Below, in pieces: positions 36,827 through 47,341 of a stretch of 64,000 nucleotides of DNA (positions are counted from its first letter, which is position 1; each line of letters opens with the position of its first letter). The notes under the pieces are model-generated. The model did no database searches and had not been told where the DNA came from. It saw only the letters and a list, made by a program, of their open reading frames with translations. The translations under genes were made by a program, and so were the position numbers. The stretch is from Herbinix luporum (GTDB lineage Bacteria; Bacillota; Clostridia; Lachnospirales; Lachnospiraceae): assembly GCF_900070325.1 (NCBI RefSeq), contig NZ_LN879430.1:1295379-1359378 (forward strand), read 5' to 3'.

Positions 36827-39802
36827 TTATGGTTCCATTCCACTGACTAATACACCTGAAATATAAACAGTTATTTTATTATTCTCACCATAACTGCTAT
36901 TATCGCTAAAGGAATAGTCATTGCTCTGATTATAATTGGACCAATTTGATTTTGAGAAACGATTCTGTATCTCAATACTCTGATTAGGTTCTAGATAGCC
37001 TGCAGCTTCTGTGAAACCTGTCTCTAAGTAATAATCTGCATCCTCTGTGGCTTGATCCATCTTTACAAAGGTACCTGTTACATTATTAGATCCCACATTG
37101 GACCAATCACACCAGAAACTTTGACCATTTTCTCCATCGATAGTATAGTAATACCTGATTTTAACATCAGATAACTTTATAGGTGTTGTTCCGGTATTAG
37201 TAAGCTTATATCTAGGCATAATACCGTTAAGATTTGCAGCAGTATTGCCACTATACATTTCAAGCTTAATATTTCCATCTTGCTCTACTACTGTAGAATC
37301 AGTAATATTTACAGTTAAAGTAGGATCTGACCCGGCATCAAAATCAAAGGTTAATGTAATCCTGCCGGTTGATTGGCTTGCAAGATATTCACTTAAAATA
37401 GTTACTTCATTACCGTCTATAATATAATCTCTGCCCTCTCTTAAGACTTCGCTGCCTTTTTTAAGTGCAACAAAAGTATTGTCGTTAGGATTCATAGTAA
37501 CCTTGATATCCTTCTGGGCCTCAGGATTTTTATCAAAGCTTGCAACCGTCGGGCTGATTGTAGCGCTTGGAATACTTGGTGAGCTATCTACAATCTTTAT
37601 TGTAAGAACAGGATCTACACCTTGGCTAAAATCAAAGGTCAGACGAACCGTACCGGTCTCAAAGCTATCTAAATAACTCTTAAGAATTGTTACTGTGTTA
37701 CCTTTAACTGTATAATCAGTTCCTGATATTAGAGTAACATTACCGTTTTTAATGGCTTTAAGAGTATTGCCATTTAAGGTCATTACAGTCTCAATATCTT
37801 CCTGCTTAGCAGGGTTCTTATCAAAAGTAGCACTGGTAACAGAAATACTGGAATTATTCTGTTCGCCGCTACCGTCAGGCTCCTTACCAAATACTAATAC
37901 ACCATCATCATATACCGGCATATAAATTGTTTTCACAGTATTTCCTGAGCTTACACCCTTAATATCCTTAAAGGAATAGTCGTTGTTATTATCCCAGAAA
38001 TTAGTATTTAGGGGAGCTGCAATTCTAAATTGAATTTCCTTCTTATATACAGGCTGTCCCCCTGGATATATTTTGGTTCCTGTAAAGTCTACATCTACAT
38101 AGTAAATATTATTGGCTTCATCCCAAGGATATAAGCCCGTAACCTTAGCACCACTGTTATAATTTGTCGATATAGTAATATCATCTGCACTATATCCGGC
38201 TTCTATTACTTCACTGATATCAACAAAATAACGGAAAGAAAGCTTATCTCCAACTCTGGCAGGCCAACCAGACTGATTATGGAGTAAGGCCTTAACTTCT
38301 AAGAAGTTAGAACCGGATGCATTAATACCTGCCATTACGAAGAACTCATCATTGGTTATTTCCTCGAATGCAGTTAAATTCTCTATAGGTTTTCCGCCGT
38401 AATCTTCATACATTTTTGCCAGAGCACCTACAAATCCGGCATTATAATCGCAGGCCACTTCATTATCGATATAGTTACTTACATCATCACTGTAGCTGTC
38501 ATCATTACCGGGACCACCTACAAGGGCTCCGATAAGTACATGACGATGATAATTAGGGGTAGTCATACTATCGCCCCAGGAACTGTGAGCTGTTCTATGA
38601 TGAGGCCGTTGTGGAGGATTTTTACCAAATCCCACTACGTAGCTTCTGCCGGAGCTACCTAAAGCATAGTCTATCTGCTTTTTAGCAAAATCATTATAGA
38701 TAGTTGATTTTTCTGCACTACAGCCTTCCCAATCAGCATAAACTGCTGCTAAGAATGCCGTTGTTGTAGAATAACGAAGTGCTCCCCAGGTATCTAACCA
38801 TGCAAGACCCTTAGGAGAATAAGTAATACGATTACCGTTATAACCTACGGACCAGAAGTCTAGGTGCATTTCAATTGCTTCTTTATATATAGCTTTATTA
38901 GTTATCTTTGCCAATAGTAAGCATGCACCATAGTGAACGTCATCCCAGCAATGACCCCATTTATAAGCTATTATATCAGTCTGAGGTTCGGTTCCCCAAT
39001 ATTCCACATAATCCTCTGCTTTTTCAAGATATGTCTCGTCTCCGCTTGCTATATAAATCCATACAGCCGCCCAAGATAACTCATCATAAAAACCACTGTG
39101 AGAGCTGTAGAATCCATTAGCTGCTGTATAACCCTTATCACTCTTTGTGTTTTCTGCAAAAGCATAAAGTTCTTTTGCATGCTTTAGGCAAGTTGCTGCA
39201 TAAGCAGGATCCCTATCAGCAAATACTGTTGCCGCAGATGCCAAGGCTGCTGCCGCTTCTGCTACTACTGTAGAACCGGGATTAGAAAGATCTACTTTGT
39301 ATGATGGTCTTTCCATCTGCATAACTTCTGCAGGTCCCCACCATGCATGGTCTTTATGGCCATCTCCTACTTGGTAGTAGAACACATTGGCTGAAGGATG
39401 GCACTTTATTAGATAATCACTAACCCATTTTATACTGTCTAAGAGATATTCTAGCTGACCACTTTTTGCAAGTGCATCTTCCGCCTCATAGACAGCCCAT
39501 GCTAACATTGCTTGTGAATAAGCCATGGGAAGATTAAACTTCACATGATCACCGGCATCATACCATCCACCGGTAAGATCAAGTCCTACGTCTGCACCGT
39601 CATTCAGACCGGAATCTCCCCGCCAATTATCTCTTTTATCCTCCGGTAATTTTCCTGAACGTTGAAATTCATAAAACATTATAGCCTTTTGTAAGGCTTC
39701 TCCGTAGTTAAAATCAGCAGCTTCTGCCTTTGGAGCAGTTATAGATATTAAAGAAGTACAAAGTATGCTAAGAGCAAGTATCATTGACCAAAATTTACGC
39801 AT
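36827..39802 (-). CDS. Secreted GH9 processive endoglucanase, GH9-CBM3c-X2-X2-CBM3
   Basis: A 991-aa exported cellulase. A signal peptide ends about AEA-28. GH9 spans about 30-465: the catalytic base Asp pair in [12 protein letters not shown], the His of PHHRTAHSS and the acid Glu in [17 protein letters not shown]3c follows (about 490-640), then two X2 Ig-like modules (each starting with ATFDKN or ASFDKN, ending LTFDF) and a C-terminal cellulose-binding CBM3 with WCDWSNVGS and [14 protein letters not shown]. There is no dockerin, so it acts as a free enzyme. It lies 115 bp downstream of the GH48 gene, has AAGGAGG, and is expected to act in synergy with it. Confidence 0.93.
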   Translation of the reverse strand: MRKFWSMILALSILCTSLISITAPKAEAADFNYGEALQKAIMFYEFQRSGKLPEDKRDNWRGDSGLNDGADVGLDLTGGWYDAGDHVKFNLPMAYSQAMLAWAVYEAEDALAKSGQLEYLLDSIKWVSDYLIKCHPSANVFYYQVGDGHKDHAWWGPAEVMQMERPSYKVDLSNPGSTVVAEAAAALASAATVFADRDPAYAATCLKHAKELYAFAENTKSDKGYTAANGFYSSHSGFYDELSWAAVWIYIASGDETYLEKAEDYVEYWGTEPQTDIIAYKWGHCWDDVHYGACLLLAKITNKAIYKEAIEMHLDFWSVGYNGNRITYSPKGLAWLDTWGALRYSTTTAFLAAVYADWEGCSAEKSTIYNDFAKKQIDYALGSSGRSYVVGFGKNPPQRPHHRTAHSSWGDSMTTPNYHRHVLIGALVGGPGNDDSYSDDVSNYIDNEVACDYNAGFVGALAKMYEDYGGKPIENLTAFEEITNDEFFVMAGINASGSNFLEVKALLHNQSGWPARVGDKLSFRYFVDISEVIEAGYSADDITISTNYNSGAKVTGLYPWDEANNIYYVDVDFTGTKIYPGGQPVYKKEIQFRIAAPLNTNFWDNNNDYSFKDIKGVSSGNTVKTIYMPVYDDGVLVFGKEPDGSGEQNNSSISVTSATFDKNPAKQEDIETVMTLNGNTLKAIKNGNVTLISGTDYTVKGNTVTILKSYLDSFETGTVRLTFDFSQGVDPVLTIKIVDSSPSIPSATISPTVASFDKNPEAQKDIKVTMNPNDNTFVALKKGSEVLREGRDYIIDGNEVTILSEYLASQSTGRITLTFDFDAGSDPTLTVNITDSTVVEQDGNIKLEMYSGNTAANLNGIMPRYKLTNTGTTPIKLSDVKIRYYYTIDGENGQSFWCDWSNVGSNNVTGTFVKMDQATEDADYYLETGFTEAAGYLEPNQSIEIQNRFSKSNWSNYNQSNDYSFSDNSSYGENNKITVYISGVLVSGMEP

Positions 39803-39917
39803 ATTAATATCCTCCTTCCGTATTTTATTTTAATTTTTACCTTATATGGATCCATTGTTTTTTGCACAGACCCATAATTAATCAAACATTATAAGTAATA
39901 AACTTTTAATGATTTAA

Positions 39918-42674
39918 TTAAGGTTCCATTCCATAAACTAGCTTTTCAGAAAGATAAACAGTTACTTTATTATTTTCACCGTAATAACTATTGCTTGAAT
40001 TAAAGGAATAGTCATCTGTCTGAGTGTAATTTGACCAATCGGATTTTGAAAATCTTCCTTGAACCTCTATGCTAGCACCGGGTTCAAGATTTCCTGCCCC
40101 ATCGGTAAAGCTGATTTCTAGATAGTAATCAGCCCCTGCTTTAGGACTGCTCATTTTTACAAATGTGCCCACAACATTATTACTTCCGATACTGGACCAA
40201 TCACACCAGAAAGTCTGAGACTTATCACCGTCAATTGTATAATAATATCTAATCTTAAGATCAGATAAGGATATACTGCTGTTACCGGTATTAGTTATAC
40301 GGTATCTTGGCAAGATAGAATTACTTGTTGCTTGTGTACCTGCATTAAAGCTTTCAAGAAGAATATCTCCCTTAACCGGTTCTTCAGGATCTTCAGATCC
40401 CTGTGTGGTATCCACAATCTTAACAGATAAGGTACGGTCTAAACCGGCGCTAAAATCAAATACTATGGATAGGTTTCCTACCGCCTGTTTTGCTAAGAAT
40501 TCTTTCTTGATTGTTACGGTATTACCTCTTATAGAATAATCAACACCTTCTACAAGAGTGGAATTTCCGGCTTTAACTGCCTCTAAAGTGTTGCCGTTTA
40601 AGGTTACTGTTACATCGATATCCTTCTGATTTTCTTCATTTTTATCAAAAGTTGCACTGCTAGGTGTGATTGAAGAATTGTTTGCAGGATCATCACTTTC
40701 ACTAAAGAGTATAGAATAAATTCCGTTTGCAATTGCAACATCACATTGTGCCCAGAATCTGTGATATGTAAATTCCGGAGCTTCTCCTTTTTCATATGCT
40801 TCTAGTAGTTTAGGATAATCAGGATCATCTAAATACTTGGAACGAATATCAAGGAAGGTAATTCCATGTTCAATCTTGTCCCCATTAGGCATGGTTCCTG
40901 TCCAACCCTCAGGTACATATACTTCCTGTTCAAAGAATCTCTTATAATCTTCTCTAGACTCAGGAGCTGCTACACCCTTGTCATCCCTGTACAATGTCCA
41001 GATACGATCTAGTAATTCCTTAGCTAATTCTCTTGCTTCATCATCACCGGAAGCTTTTGCATAATATAATAATGCATTAGCTAAAGATCCTGTAACACCA
41101 AGATCTGTACCGTAAGAAACAACTTCTACATGAAGATTTGGATTACCGGTAGGGGTACCTGTCCATGTATCAGGCTGACCTGACCATTCAATATTACTAG
41201 GTACAGCAAAAGTTCCGTCACTGTTGATTTTTACTACAGATTTTATCCAACTAACCCACTTATCCATAAGATCTTTTGCTCTGGCATCATTGGTCTGATA
41301 ATAATACTCTGCTACCCTTTGCATGGACCAAGCTTGGAAACCAAACCAAGTATTACTACCGGGATCTAAGTAAACCGGATTCTCTACATAGCCCATACCA
41401 TAAAAAGTGGAAGTACCGGAAGGAAGGGTCTCATAACGACCATTATAGGAGTTGCTGGCTCCCCCTGCGATAGCTCCTTCAGCTGACTGTAACCACTGAT
41501 AAAATTCCAACTGACGCTCTAAACTCTTACCCCAATCTCTGGCACCGTTTTCTGATTTGGGTTTAAACTCAGAATCATTTGATAAAATCCATGCTGCCAT
41601 AGGATTTTGGTAACCGGCATGATTATGGCTAGATCCAATAATCCAAGACCAATCCGCTGTAATACCGCCGCCCCATGCATAATACCAGGACATCAAATAA
41701 TGAGCTGAATCATAACCTGTTCCTGCCTGCTTAGAGTCACCAATTTTTCTAAAATACTTATCAAACATAGAGTAACGGAGATAATCTCCCATCTTAGTTG
41801 CTTTTGCTACTTCATCACTAATATCTACACCATGTTCCTTTGCCCATACATTAGCCCAGTAAGTTGCCTGAACTGCTCTGGCATCAGCATCTGGGGCATT
41901 GGTATACTTAAATTGAGCAGAATACTGACTGTCACCTGTGAACAGATCAAGGTATCCATTTCTTCCACCCATAGTTAAATCATCCCAACAAGGTTGAGGA
42001 ATAGTTTCCCAAGTTGATTCTTGGCTTCCCCTCTGGAAAGTATTAATATATGAAGGTGAACTTTTTCCATCAGCACGTCTTCCATATCCATACCAATTAT
42101 CTACGTCAAGGAGCCAATGCATACCATAAATCGTATTTGTACCATAAGCTCTTACTAGCTCATTGTAGATAGGATCTACTCCAACAGGAGCATTAAAATC
42201 CAGTTGTGCAGGATACATACTGGGTTCTTCCCATTCGGGAGCATATGTAGCCGGTGAACTAGGATTGTATCTTGCCATACTTCTATTAGGCTGATCCTCT
42301 TCACTAGGTATCATATATTTTTCGAGAATATCCCAGGCCTTTTCAAAATATGAAAAATCCCCTGTGAACTTTCCATATAAGGCCTCAAGCCAAAGATAAT
42401 AGCTCATGGCCTCACTGGTAGTAACATGGCCATAATCCGGAGCTTCAACAATCATAGTTTCGATTGAATGATAAGGTATCCCATGGGAACTAAAATACCC
42501 GTTAGCAGGATCATGAAGTTCTTCCCATAACTCAAGGAATCTCTGCTTATAAAGATCTTCGGATGAAGTGGCTGCAGATACGCCACCTTTTAATGTCAAA
42601 TGAGACACAAAACTTAGTAATAAGGTCAAAGCTAGTACAGACGATATTACTTTTCTAAAGCTTTTTTTCTTCAT
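39918..42674 (-). CDS. Secreted GH48 reducing-end cellobiohydrolase, GH48-X2-CBM3
   Basis: A 918-aa exported exoglucanase; I prefer the ATG at 42674 (nine bases after AAAGGGG) to that at 42680. Signal peptide about 1-35, GH48 about 38-675 with the proton-donor Glu region [18 protein letters not shown] and the tunnel motif [11 protein letters not shown]. One X2 module ([15 protein letters not shown]) follows, then a CBM3 (about 775-918, [24 protein letters not shown]). GH48 is the hallmark of clostridial cellulose degraders. No dockerin is present. Together with the GH9 gene it forms the core cellulase locus. Confidence 0.94.
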   Translation of the reverse strand: MKKKSFRKVISSVLALTLLLSFVSHLTLKGGVSAATSSEDLYKQRFLELWEELHDPANGYFSSHGIPYHSIETMIVEAPDYGHVTTSEAMSYYLWLEALYGKFTGDFSYFEKAWDILEKYMIPSEEDQPNRSMARYNPSSPATYAPEWEEPSMYPAQLDFNAPVGVDPIYNELVRAYGTNTIYGMHWLLDVDNWYGYGRRADGKSSPSYINTFQRGSQESTWETIPQPCWDDLTMGGRNGYLDLFTGDSQYSAQFKYTNAPDADARAVQATYWANVWAKEHGVDISDEVAKATKMGDYLRYSMFDKYFRKIGDSKQAGTGYDSAHYLMSWYYAWGGGITADWSWIIGSSHNHAGYQNPMAAWILSNDSEFKPKSENGARDWGKSLERQLEFYQWLQSAEGAIAGGASNSYNGRYETLPSGTSTFYGMGYVENPVYLDPGSNTWFGFQAWSMQRVAEYYYQTNDARAKDLMDKWVSWIKSVVKINSDGTFAVPSNIEWSGQPDTWTGTPTGNPNLHVEVVSYGTDLGVTGSLANALLYYAKASGDDEARELAKELLDRIWTLYRDDKGVAAPESREDYKRFFEQEVYVPEGWTGTMPNGDKIEHGITFLDIRSKYLDDPDYPKLLEAYEKGEAPEFTYHRFWAQCDVAIANGIYSILFSESDDPANNSSITPSSATFDKNEENQKDIDVTVTLNGNTLEAVKAGNSTLVEGVDYSIRGNTVTIKKEFLAKQAVGNLSIVFDFSAGLDRTLSVKIVDTTQGSEDPEEPVKGDILLESFNAGTQATSNSILPRYRITNTGNSSISLSDLKIRYYYTIDGDKSQTFWCDWSSIGSNNVVGTFVKMSSPKAGADYYLEISFTDGAGNLEPGASIEVQGRFSKSDWSNYTQTDDYSFNSSNSYYGENNKVTVYLSEKLVYGMEP

Positions 42675-42708
42675 AACCATTATCCCCTTTCTTAATTATT
42701 TATCCAAC

Positions 42709-42750
42709 TTATTCTCCGGTCACAGGCTGTCTGCTAATTTTCCTTTTCAT
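42709..42750 (-). CDS. Possible 13-aa leader ORF upstream of GH48
   Basis: ATG at 42750 directly follows AAAGGTAGGTG and opens 13 codons (MKRKISRQPVTGE) ending 34 bp before the GH48 start. It could be a leader peptide or chance; the only support is the ribosome site. Confidence 0.25.
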   Translation of the reverse strand: MKRKISRQPVTGE

Positions 42751-42879
42751 CACCTACCTTTGCGCAGCTTTTATTCCCTTGTCCGAAAAAATAAAGTAAG
42801 ATTTTAAAAACAAATCCTTTGATTATCACATTAGCTAAATGTTAGATTTCCTAAATACAATTTGGTATCTATTAGTGGA

Positions 42880-42912
42880 AAAAGCTTCTATCTTATTCAG
42901 ATACAAGCTTTT
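42880..42912. promoter_or_regulatory. Hairpin in the long GH48 upstream region
   Basis: AAAAGCTT-c-TATCT (42880-42893) pairs with AGATA-c-AAGCTTTT (42899-42912), loop of five. On the minus strand it ends in GCTTTTT, so it may be an attenuator in the GH48 leader, or an operator. The rest of the 680-bp gap 42675-43353 shows an AATTGG/CCAATT repeat near 42980 and TTGACA-like boxes near 43003-43039, but no convincing full promoter. Confidence 0.5.
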
Positions 42913-43353
42913 ATGTCAGAAACAATATAAAATTTTTCACCACAAAAAATCTTATTTCCTTTGCCTTTAAAGCTATAATAATTGGTGGCTTCCAATTATA
43001 TTTGTCAACGTTCGTTATAATACTTGAAACTTTGACAAAACATATTACAGCTGTTTATGGAGCTATTTTTTATGGGTATTAGTAAGTTTTAACACTAAAT
43101 ATATGTTAATATTTTCATTTTATATACAAGTATATCCTTCATATCAAAGTCTGTCAACCTTTTTTTGTTAATTTCACCATTCTTTTACCATTTTCCTGCC
43201 ATTTATTAGTGATATTTTTTTCAACATAAAGCTTTTAAATTCGATCCATTGATTGATTTTCCACTATTTTACTTTATCCCCCATCCTTTATGTAACATTA
43301 TAATTACACCTCGCATATTTTAATATTAGTAAAAAAAATATGGGAGGTGCCTA

Positions 43354-43686
43354 ATGATATTTCAAATATTTCAATTTTTCTTTGCATTAATAGTCCCGGG
43401 TCTAATCGGTGCATTGTTTTTTAGTATATTTGCCCGTTTAACTACGGAAATTGAGTGGCCTGTAGCCTTAATCCTTGATCTTTTTACATTTGTAACCATG
43501 ATTATCGGACTTTTCTTCTTCAAAGACATTACTACAGTTGAAGCTTTATTATCACAATTCATCTGCTTAAGCTTCACCAGAAAATACATTCTCCTCAGCG
43601 TCTTAATTGCTATTTTTTATGGTATTATCTCAGGAATTTTACGGAGAATATTCTTTTGGATTAGGAGAAGACCTTTCTTTAGCTAA
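43354..43686 (+). CDS. Small membrane protein, 110 aa
   Basis: A 110-aa hydrophobic protein with three predicted helices (about 5-27, 34-55 and 73-95) and a very basic C-terminus, LRRIFFWIRRRPFF, which by the positive-inside rule lies in the cytoplasm. The ATG follows GGGAGGTG and a strong terminator follows the stop. I do not recognise a family. Confidence 0.6.
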   Translation: MIFQIFQFFFALIVPGLIGALFFSIFARLTTEIEWPVALILDLFTFVTMIIGLFFFKDITTVEALLSQFICLSFTRKYILLSVLIAIFYGIISGILRRIFFWIRRRPFFS

Positions 43687-43700
43687 GCTTCTTAACTTAA

Positions 43701-43740
43701 ACAGCCGTATTTCAATGCATATGAAATACGGCTGTTTTCT
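43701..43740. terminator. Terminator after the small membrane protein gene
   Basis: 14-bp perfect stem ACAGCCGTATTTCA/TGAAATACGGCTGT (43701-43714, 43722-43735), then TTTTCT; it also lies at the 3' end of the convergent CapD-like gene. Confidence 0.85.
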
Positions 43741-43750
43741 CTATACTTAT

Positions 43751-44935
43751 TTATAAAGCTCTATACAATCTGTTATTGACTTCATGGGGATCTTTATAGG
43801 TATTTACCACCTGCTTCATTGCCTGCTTTATCTTAATCTTTGATTTTGTTTTTAAAGCATTTTCTAAGATTTTTATTTTTTCTTTTATTTCCTGCCTGGA
43901 TATGGTGTCTTGGTGTTCAATAAAAATCTTATGATTTGCGGTAGCTATAAGTTTCTCACTATTCATTAGTATCTCTTCGTATAGTTTTTCTCCGGGGCGG
44001 AGACCTGTTTCTATAATCTGAATATCCTTATAAGGTATATGCCCAGATAGTTTAATTAAATTTTCCGCCAAGTCCAGTATCTTAACGGGCTCTCCCATAT
44101 CTAAAACATAGATTTCAGAACTATTGGCCATAGACCCTGCCTGAAGTACCAGCTGTACCGCCTCTGATATTGTCATAAAATACCTAACAATTCTTTTATC
44201 TGTTATAGTTACAGGACCACCCATTTCTATTTGCTTTTGGAATAAAGGAATAACAGACCCATTGGAGCCAAGAACATTGCCAAAGCGTACTGCAACATAT
44301 TCAGTTTTGCTATACCCTTTCATACTTTGAATAATCATTTCACAAAAACGTTTGGTGGCCCCCATAATATTAGTCGGATTTACCGCCTTATCAGTGGATA
44401 TTAATACAAACCTTTCCACCCCATATCTGTGGGCTGCCATCACTGTATTATAAGTACCAAAAATATTATTACGGATTGCCTCTTCCGGACAATCCTCCAT
44501 CAAGGGTACATGTTTGTATGCTGCAGCATGAAATACGATATTAGGTCTATATTTGTTAAAGATTATATCTAATTTTTCCTTATTCTGCACAGAAACAATT
44601 TCAACTTTTAAATTCAAATTATTTTTGTATTTAAAAATTAATTCCTGTTGGATATCATAGGCATTATTCTCATAATTATCAGCAATTATAAGTTTTATTG
44701 GATTTGCTTTTGCAATCTGCCTACACAACTCAGAACCTATAGTACCTCCACCACCGGTAACTAATATTACCTTATTAGCTAAAAATTTTTCAATATCACG
44801 GCAATATAAATTTACCTTCTTTCTTCCCAGAAGCTCATCTATATATGCATATTTCTCACTGCTCCAATGAGATTTTTTTTGATTTAAATATTCCAATTTT
44901 AAAACATTTTCCTTCTGTTTTTTATTTATTCTCAA
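43751..44935 (-). CDS. CapD/FlaA1-like UDP-N-acetylglucosamine 4,6-dehydratase, soluble form
   Basis: An extended SDR enzyme that forms a UDP-4-keto-6-deoxy sugar. The NAD loop is LVTGGGGTIGSELCRQIAK, and the region VLISTDKAVNPTNIMGATKR holds the catalytic Thr-Asp-Lys and a Met-x-x-x-Lys in place of Tyr-x-x-x-Lys, as in this family. The four N-terminal membrane helices of full-length CapD are absent. I prefer the TTG at 44935, eight bases after AAGGGGG; the frame is open to a GTG at 44956. It lies 95 bp downstream of the CpsB gene in a capsule-type set. Confidence 0.8.
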   Translation of the reverse strand: MRINKKQKENVLKLEYLNQKKSHWSSEKYAYIDELLGRKKVNLYCRDIEKFLANKVILVTGGGGTIGSELCRQIAKANPIKLIIADNYENNAYDIQQELIFKYKNNLNLKVEIVSVQNKEKLDIIFNKYRPNIVFHAAAYKHVPLMEDCPEEAIRNNIFGTYNTVMAAHRYGVERFVLISTDKAVNPTNIMGATKRFCEMIIQSMKGYSKTEYVAVRFGNVLGSNGSVIPLFQKQIEMGGPVTITDKRIVRYFMTISEAVQLVLQAGSMANSSEIYVLDMGEPVKILDLAENLIKLSGHIPYKDIQIIETGLRPGEKLYEEILMNSEKLIATANHKIFIEHQDTISRQEIKEKIKILENALKTKSKIKIKQAMKQVVNTYKDPHEVNNRLYRAL

Positions 44936-45029
44936 ACCACTCGCCCCCTTAAGCACTCGATTAATGCTTAATCTTGTCGTTTTACTTTTAATAGTATATT
45001 ATATTCAAACTATTAAATGGTGTTCATAT

Positions 45030-45722
45030 TCATCTAATATCTATTCCTTTTATCACTTTCTCCGAACGCTTTGCGAATTCATCACATAAGCCTTGCCCTA
45101 ATTGCTCTCTAATCAGTTCTAAAGGGATTTTTACTTGAGGAGAACGGTTCTTTAAATTATGGCAGTCACTTCCCAAAACATCTATAAATTCCTTTTTCAT
45201 ATAGCTTAATGCTTTTTTCTTTAATTTTGACTGCAGTAATGAGGAGGTATTAAGCTGCAACACACAACCTAATTCCTTAAGTCTATTTATATTTTTTTTA
45301 CTAGCTGCCGGATATCTTTCTATATGGGCAATAATGGGGATAACATCAAAGTAAATCATAAGTTTTTCAAGACTTTTATAAATATCATTACCCCACTTCT
45401 TAGTAAAGGGCAGCTCTATCAATAAATAATTTGTATTCTCAATTGTTAGTGGGTCTAAGTTGCAATTATAAAATAAGTATTCATGAAGGTAGGTTTCACT
45501 GGCAGGGATTAGCGGAATGCATGTTTCTTTTAATAGATTTAAAGATTTTGCACGTAAGCTAGTAAAATCATTAAGTGACATGGAGGTAGGATCATAATGG
45601 GGCGTACATACGGCCCCTTTTATGCCCTCTTCTTTAAGAAGCTTAGTCATTATTAAAGCTTCACTTATATCACTAGCCCCGTCATCTATATTAGGTAGTA
45701 AATGAGTATGAAGATCAATCAT
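45030..45722 (-). CDS. cpsB: CpsB/YwqE-type PHP tyrosine phosphatase
   Basis: A 230-aa Mn-dependent PHP phosphatase. It has the metal motifs MIDLHTHLLPNIDDGA, VCTPHYDP, IPIIAHIERYPA and VLGSDCHN. CpsB dephosphorylates the tyrosine tail of the BY-kinase that controls capsule length. Its start overlaps the kinase stop by 8 bp, so the two are coupled. Confidence 0.9.
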   Translation of the reverse strand: MIDLHTHLLPNIDDGASDISEALIMTKLLKEEGIKGAVCTPHYDPTSMSLNDFTSLRAKSLNLLKETCIPLIPASETYLHEYLFYNCNLDPLTIENTNYLLIELPFTKKWGNDIYKSLEKLMIYFDVIPIIAHIERYPAASKKNINRLKELGCVLQLNTSSLLQSKLKKKALSYMKKEFIDVLGSDCHNLKNRSPQVKIPLELIREQLGQGLCDEFAKRSEKVIKGIDIR

Positions 45723-47121
45723 CTTGATTTACATTATAATAATACTTGGATTTAGATTTCTCTCCCTGCTTAAATGTTATTCCGTTTATTACAAAACCAA
45801 GTAATTTGCCATCTATCAGCTCATATTTATTTAGTGCACTATCTATATTTGGGTAGGTTGTGCCATTTTCCCTAACCACCATCAAGATTCCATCCACTAA
45901 CTTTGCTAAACTTAATGCATCAGCAACTAAGTTAACCGGGGCAGAATCTAATATAATATAGTCATATCTTTTCTCAAGTCTTAATAATAACTCCTCCATC
46001 TGAATACTGGATAAAAGTTCAGTTGGATTAGGAGCAATAGTGCCACAAGCTATTAGCTGAAGATTCTCATAATCAGTATCTTGAACTACTTCTTCATCAG
46101 TTTTCATTACCGATAGGACATTACTTAAGCCAGGAGTGCTTTTTACATTAAGTGGTTTGTGAAGTCTTCCTTTACGAAGGTCACAATCAATTAATAAAAC
46201 CTTTGCTCCCGCATTTGCAAGGGCTATCCCAATGTTAAGACAAGTAGTGCTTTTTCCCTCTTCTGGATTAGGGCTATTAATTAATATTTTTTTACATCCT
46301 TGCTTTCTTATGGTATATAGCAAATTAATCCTTAGGGCTTTATAGGCTTCGGTTATTATAAAATTAGCTTGCTCATTTATCATTTGGTTTAGATTTGATT
46401 TTTTCTTTTTCCTATTTAGAAAAGACATTTTTTGTAATAAGACATTTTTTCTTGGAATCATATCGTTGAAACTTGGTATTGCTCCCAGAATGGGAATCTG
46501 GTATTTCTCCATTAGATCATCTTTGCTTTTTACTTTAACGTCAATTAACTCCCATAGAAATGCAAAAGTAAATGCTAGAAAAAATCCGGCCAAGGCGCCA
46601 ATCATGGTATTTAAAAGGATATTAGGACCCGAAGGTCCAGTCGGAAATACTACCGGGTCTATAACAGTTATTTTTGCATTATTCTTAACTTCACTGATTA
46701 TCTGGGGTGCAATATATTCCATAGCTTTCACAAGTTCATAGGAATCAGAAGCACTGTGAGAGTTAACACTTATTTTAAATATTTCAGTGTCTCCTACAGA
46801 TTGTATATTAGTCATATTTTTCAACTGAGATTCAGAATAATTAAGACCGGTTTCTTCTAATACTTTTTTATAAAATTTTTGGGTACGTAATAAGTTAACA
46901 TAAGTTGCTACTACCTTTTGTGCATAGTTTAATTCATTTAAATTTGCGGCGGGTGTAGTATCATTGGGATTAACATATAACTGTACTGAAGCTGTATAAA
47001 TAGGCCTTCTTATAAATCTATTAACGACAAAAAGAAGACCTGCACCTATTAAAACAAAAATTATAATTAGCTTCAATCTTTTATATATTAGTTCAATTAT
47101 CTCTTTTAGCGATAATTCCAT
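45715..47121 (-). CDS. Fused Wzz chain-length regulator and BY-kinase (CpsC-CpsD)
   Basis: I start it at ATG 47121, nine bases after GGGGGA. The 468-aa product has an N-terminal Wzz domain with two membrane helices (about 15-36 and 170-192) and the P-rich GPSGPN before the second. A cytoplasmic tyrosine kinase follows: Walker A SPNPEEGKSTT at about 282-292, A' VLLIDCDLRKGRLHKP, and B YIILDSAPV. The C-terminus carries a short tyrosine cluster, SKSKYYYNVNQDD, as autophosphorylation site. Firmicutes usually split these into two genes. Partner phosphatase CpsB is encoded next to it. Confidence 0.88.
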   Translation of the reverse strand: MELSLKEIIELIYKRLKLIIIFVLIGAGLLFVVNRFIRRPIYTASVQLYVNPNDTTPAANLNELNYAQKVVATYVNLLRTQKFYKKVLEETGLNYSESQLKNMTNIQSVGDTEIFKISVNSHSASDSYELVKAMEYIAPQIISEVKNNAKITVIDPVVFPTGPSGPNILLNTMIGALAGFFLAFTFAFLWELIDVKVKSKDDLMEKYQIPILGAIPSFNDMIPRKNVLLQKMSFLNRKKKKSNLNQMINEQANFIITEAYKALRINLLYTIRKQGCKKILINSPNPEEGKSTTCLNIGIALANAGAKVLLIDCDLRKGRLHKPLNVKSTPGLSNVLSVMKTDEEVVQDTDYENLQLIACGTIAPNPTELLSSIQMEELLLRLEKRYDYIILDSAPVNLVADALSLAKLVDGILMVVRENGTTYPNIDSALNKYELIDGKLLGFVINGITFKQGEKSKSKYYYNVNQDD

Positions 47122-47251
47122 AGAAAACAATCCCCCACATAATTTCAAATTTTTAGTCATATCTTAAGCAACTACAATAAGTATCATTACGATATGATAT
47201 GTTATAATTTTGAATTTGGTGAAGTATTCACAAAATAAAAGCATAGCTAAA

Positions 47252-47309
47252 CAAAAAATGACTCTTATTTCATTATCCTGTATTTAAACAGTTTTGAAAT
47301 AAGAGTCAT
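47252..47309 (-). terminator. Terminator of the chemoreceptor gene
   Basis: Perfect 15-bp stem ATGACTCTTATTTCA/TGAAATAAGAGTCAT (47258-47272, 47295-47309) and on the minus strand TTTTTT after it. Confidence 0.88.
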
Positions 47310-47341
47310 GAATTTTAGTTATTTATTTTATATAAGGTATT

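Noticed and set aside
36827..42674. Dockerin or cohesin modules in the cellulases (cellulosome)
   Set aside because: The C-termini are complete CBM3 modules; no duplicated calcium-loop dockerin segment is present.
42675..42800. Possible cobalamin or c-di-GMP riboswitch in the GH48 leader (CGCAAAGG, AAGGGAATAAAAG)
   Set aside because: The order of conserved blocks does not fit either class and no supporting stem was found.
42980..43060. TTGACA-like boxes as the GH48 promoter
   Set aside because: No -10 element lies at a 16-18 bp spacing.
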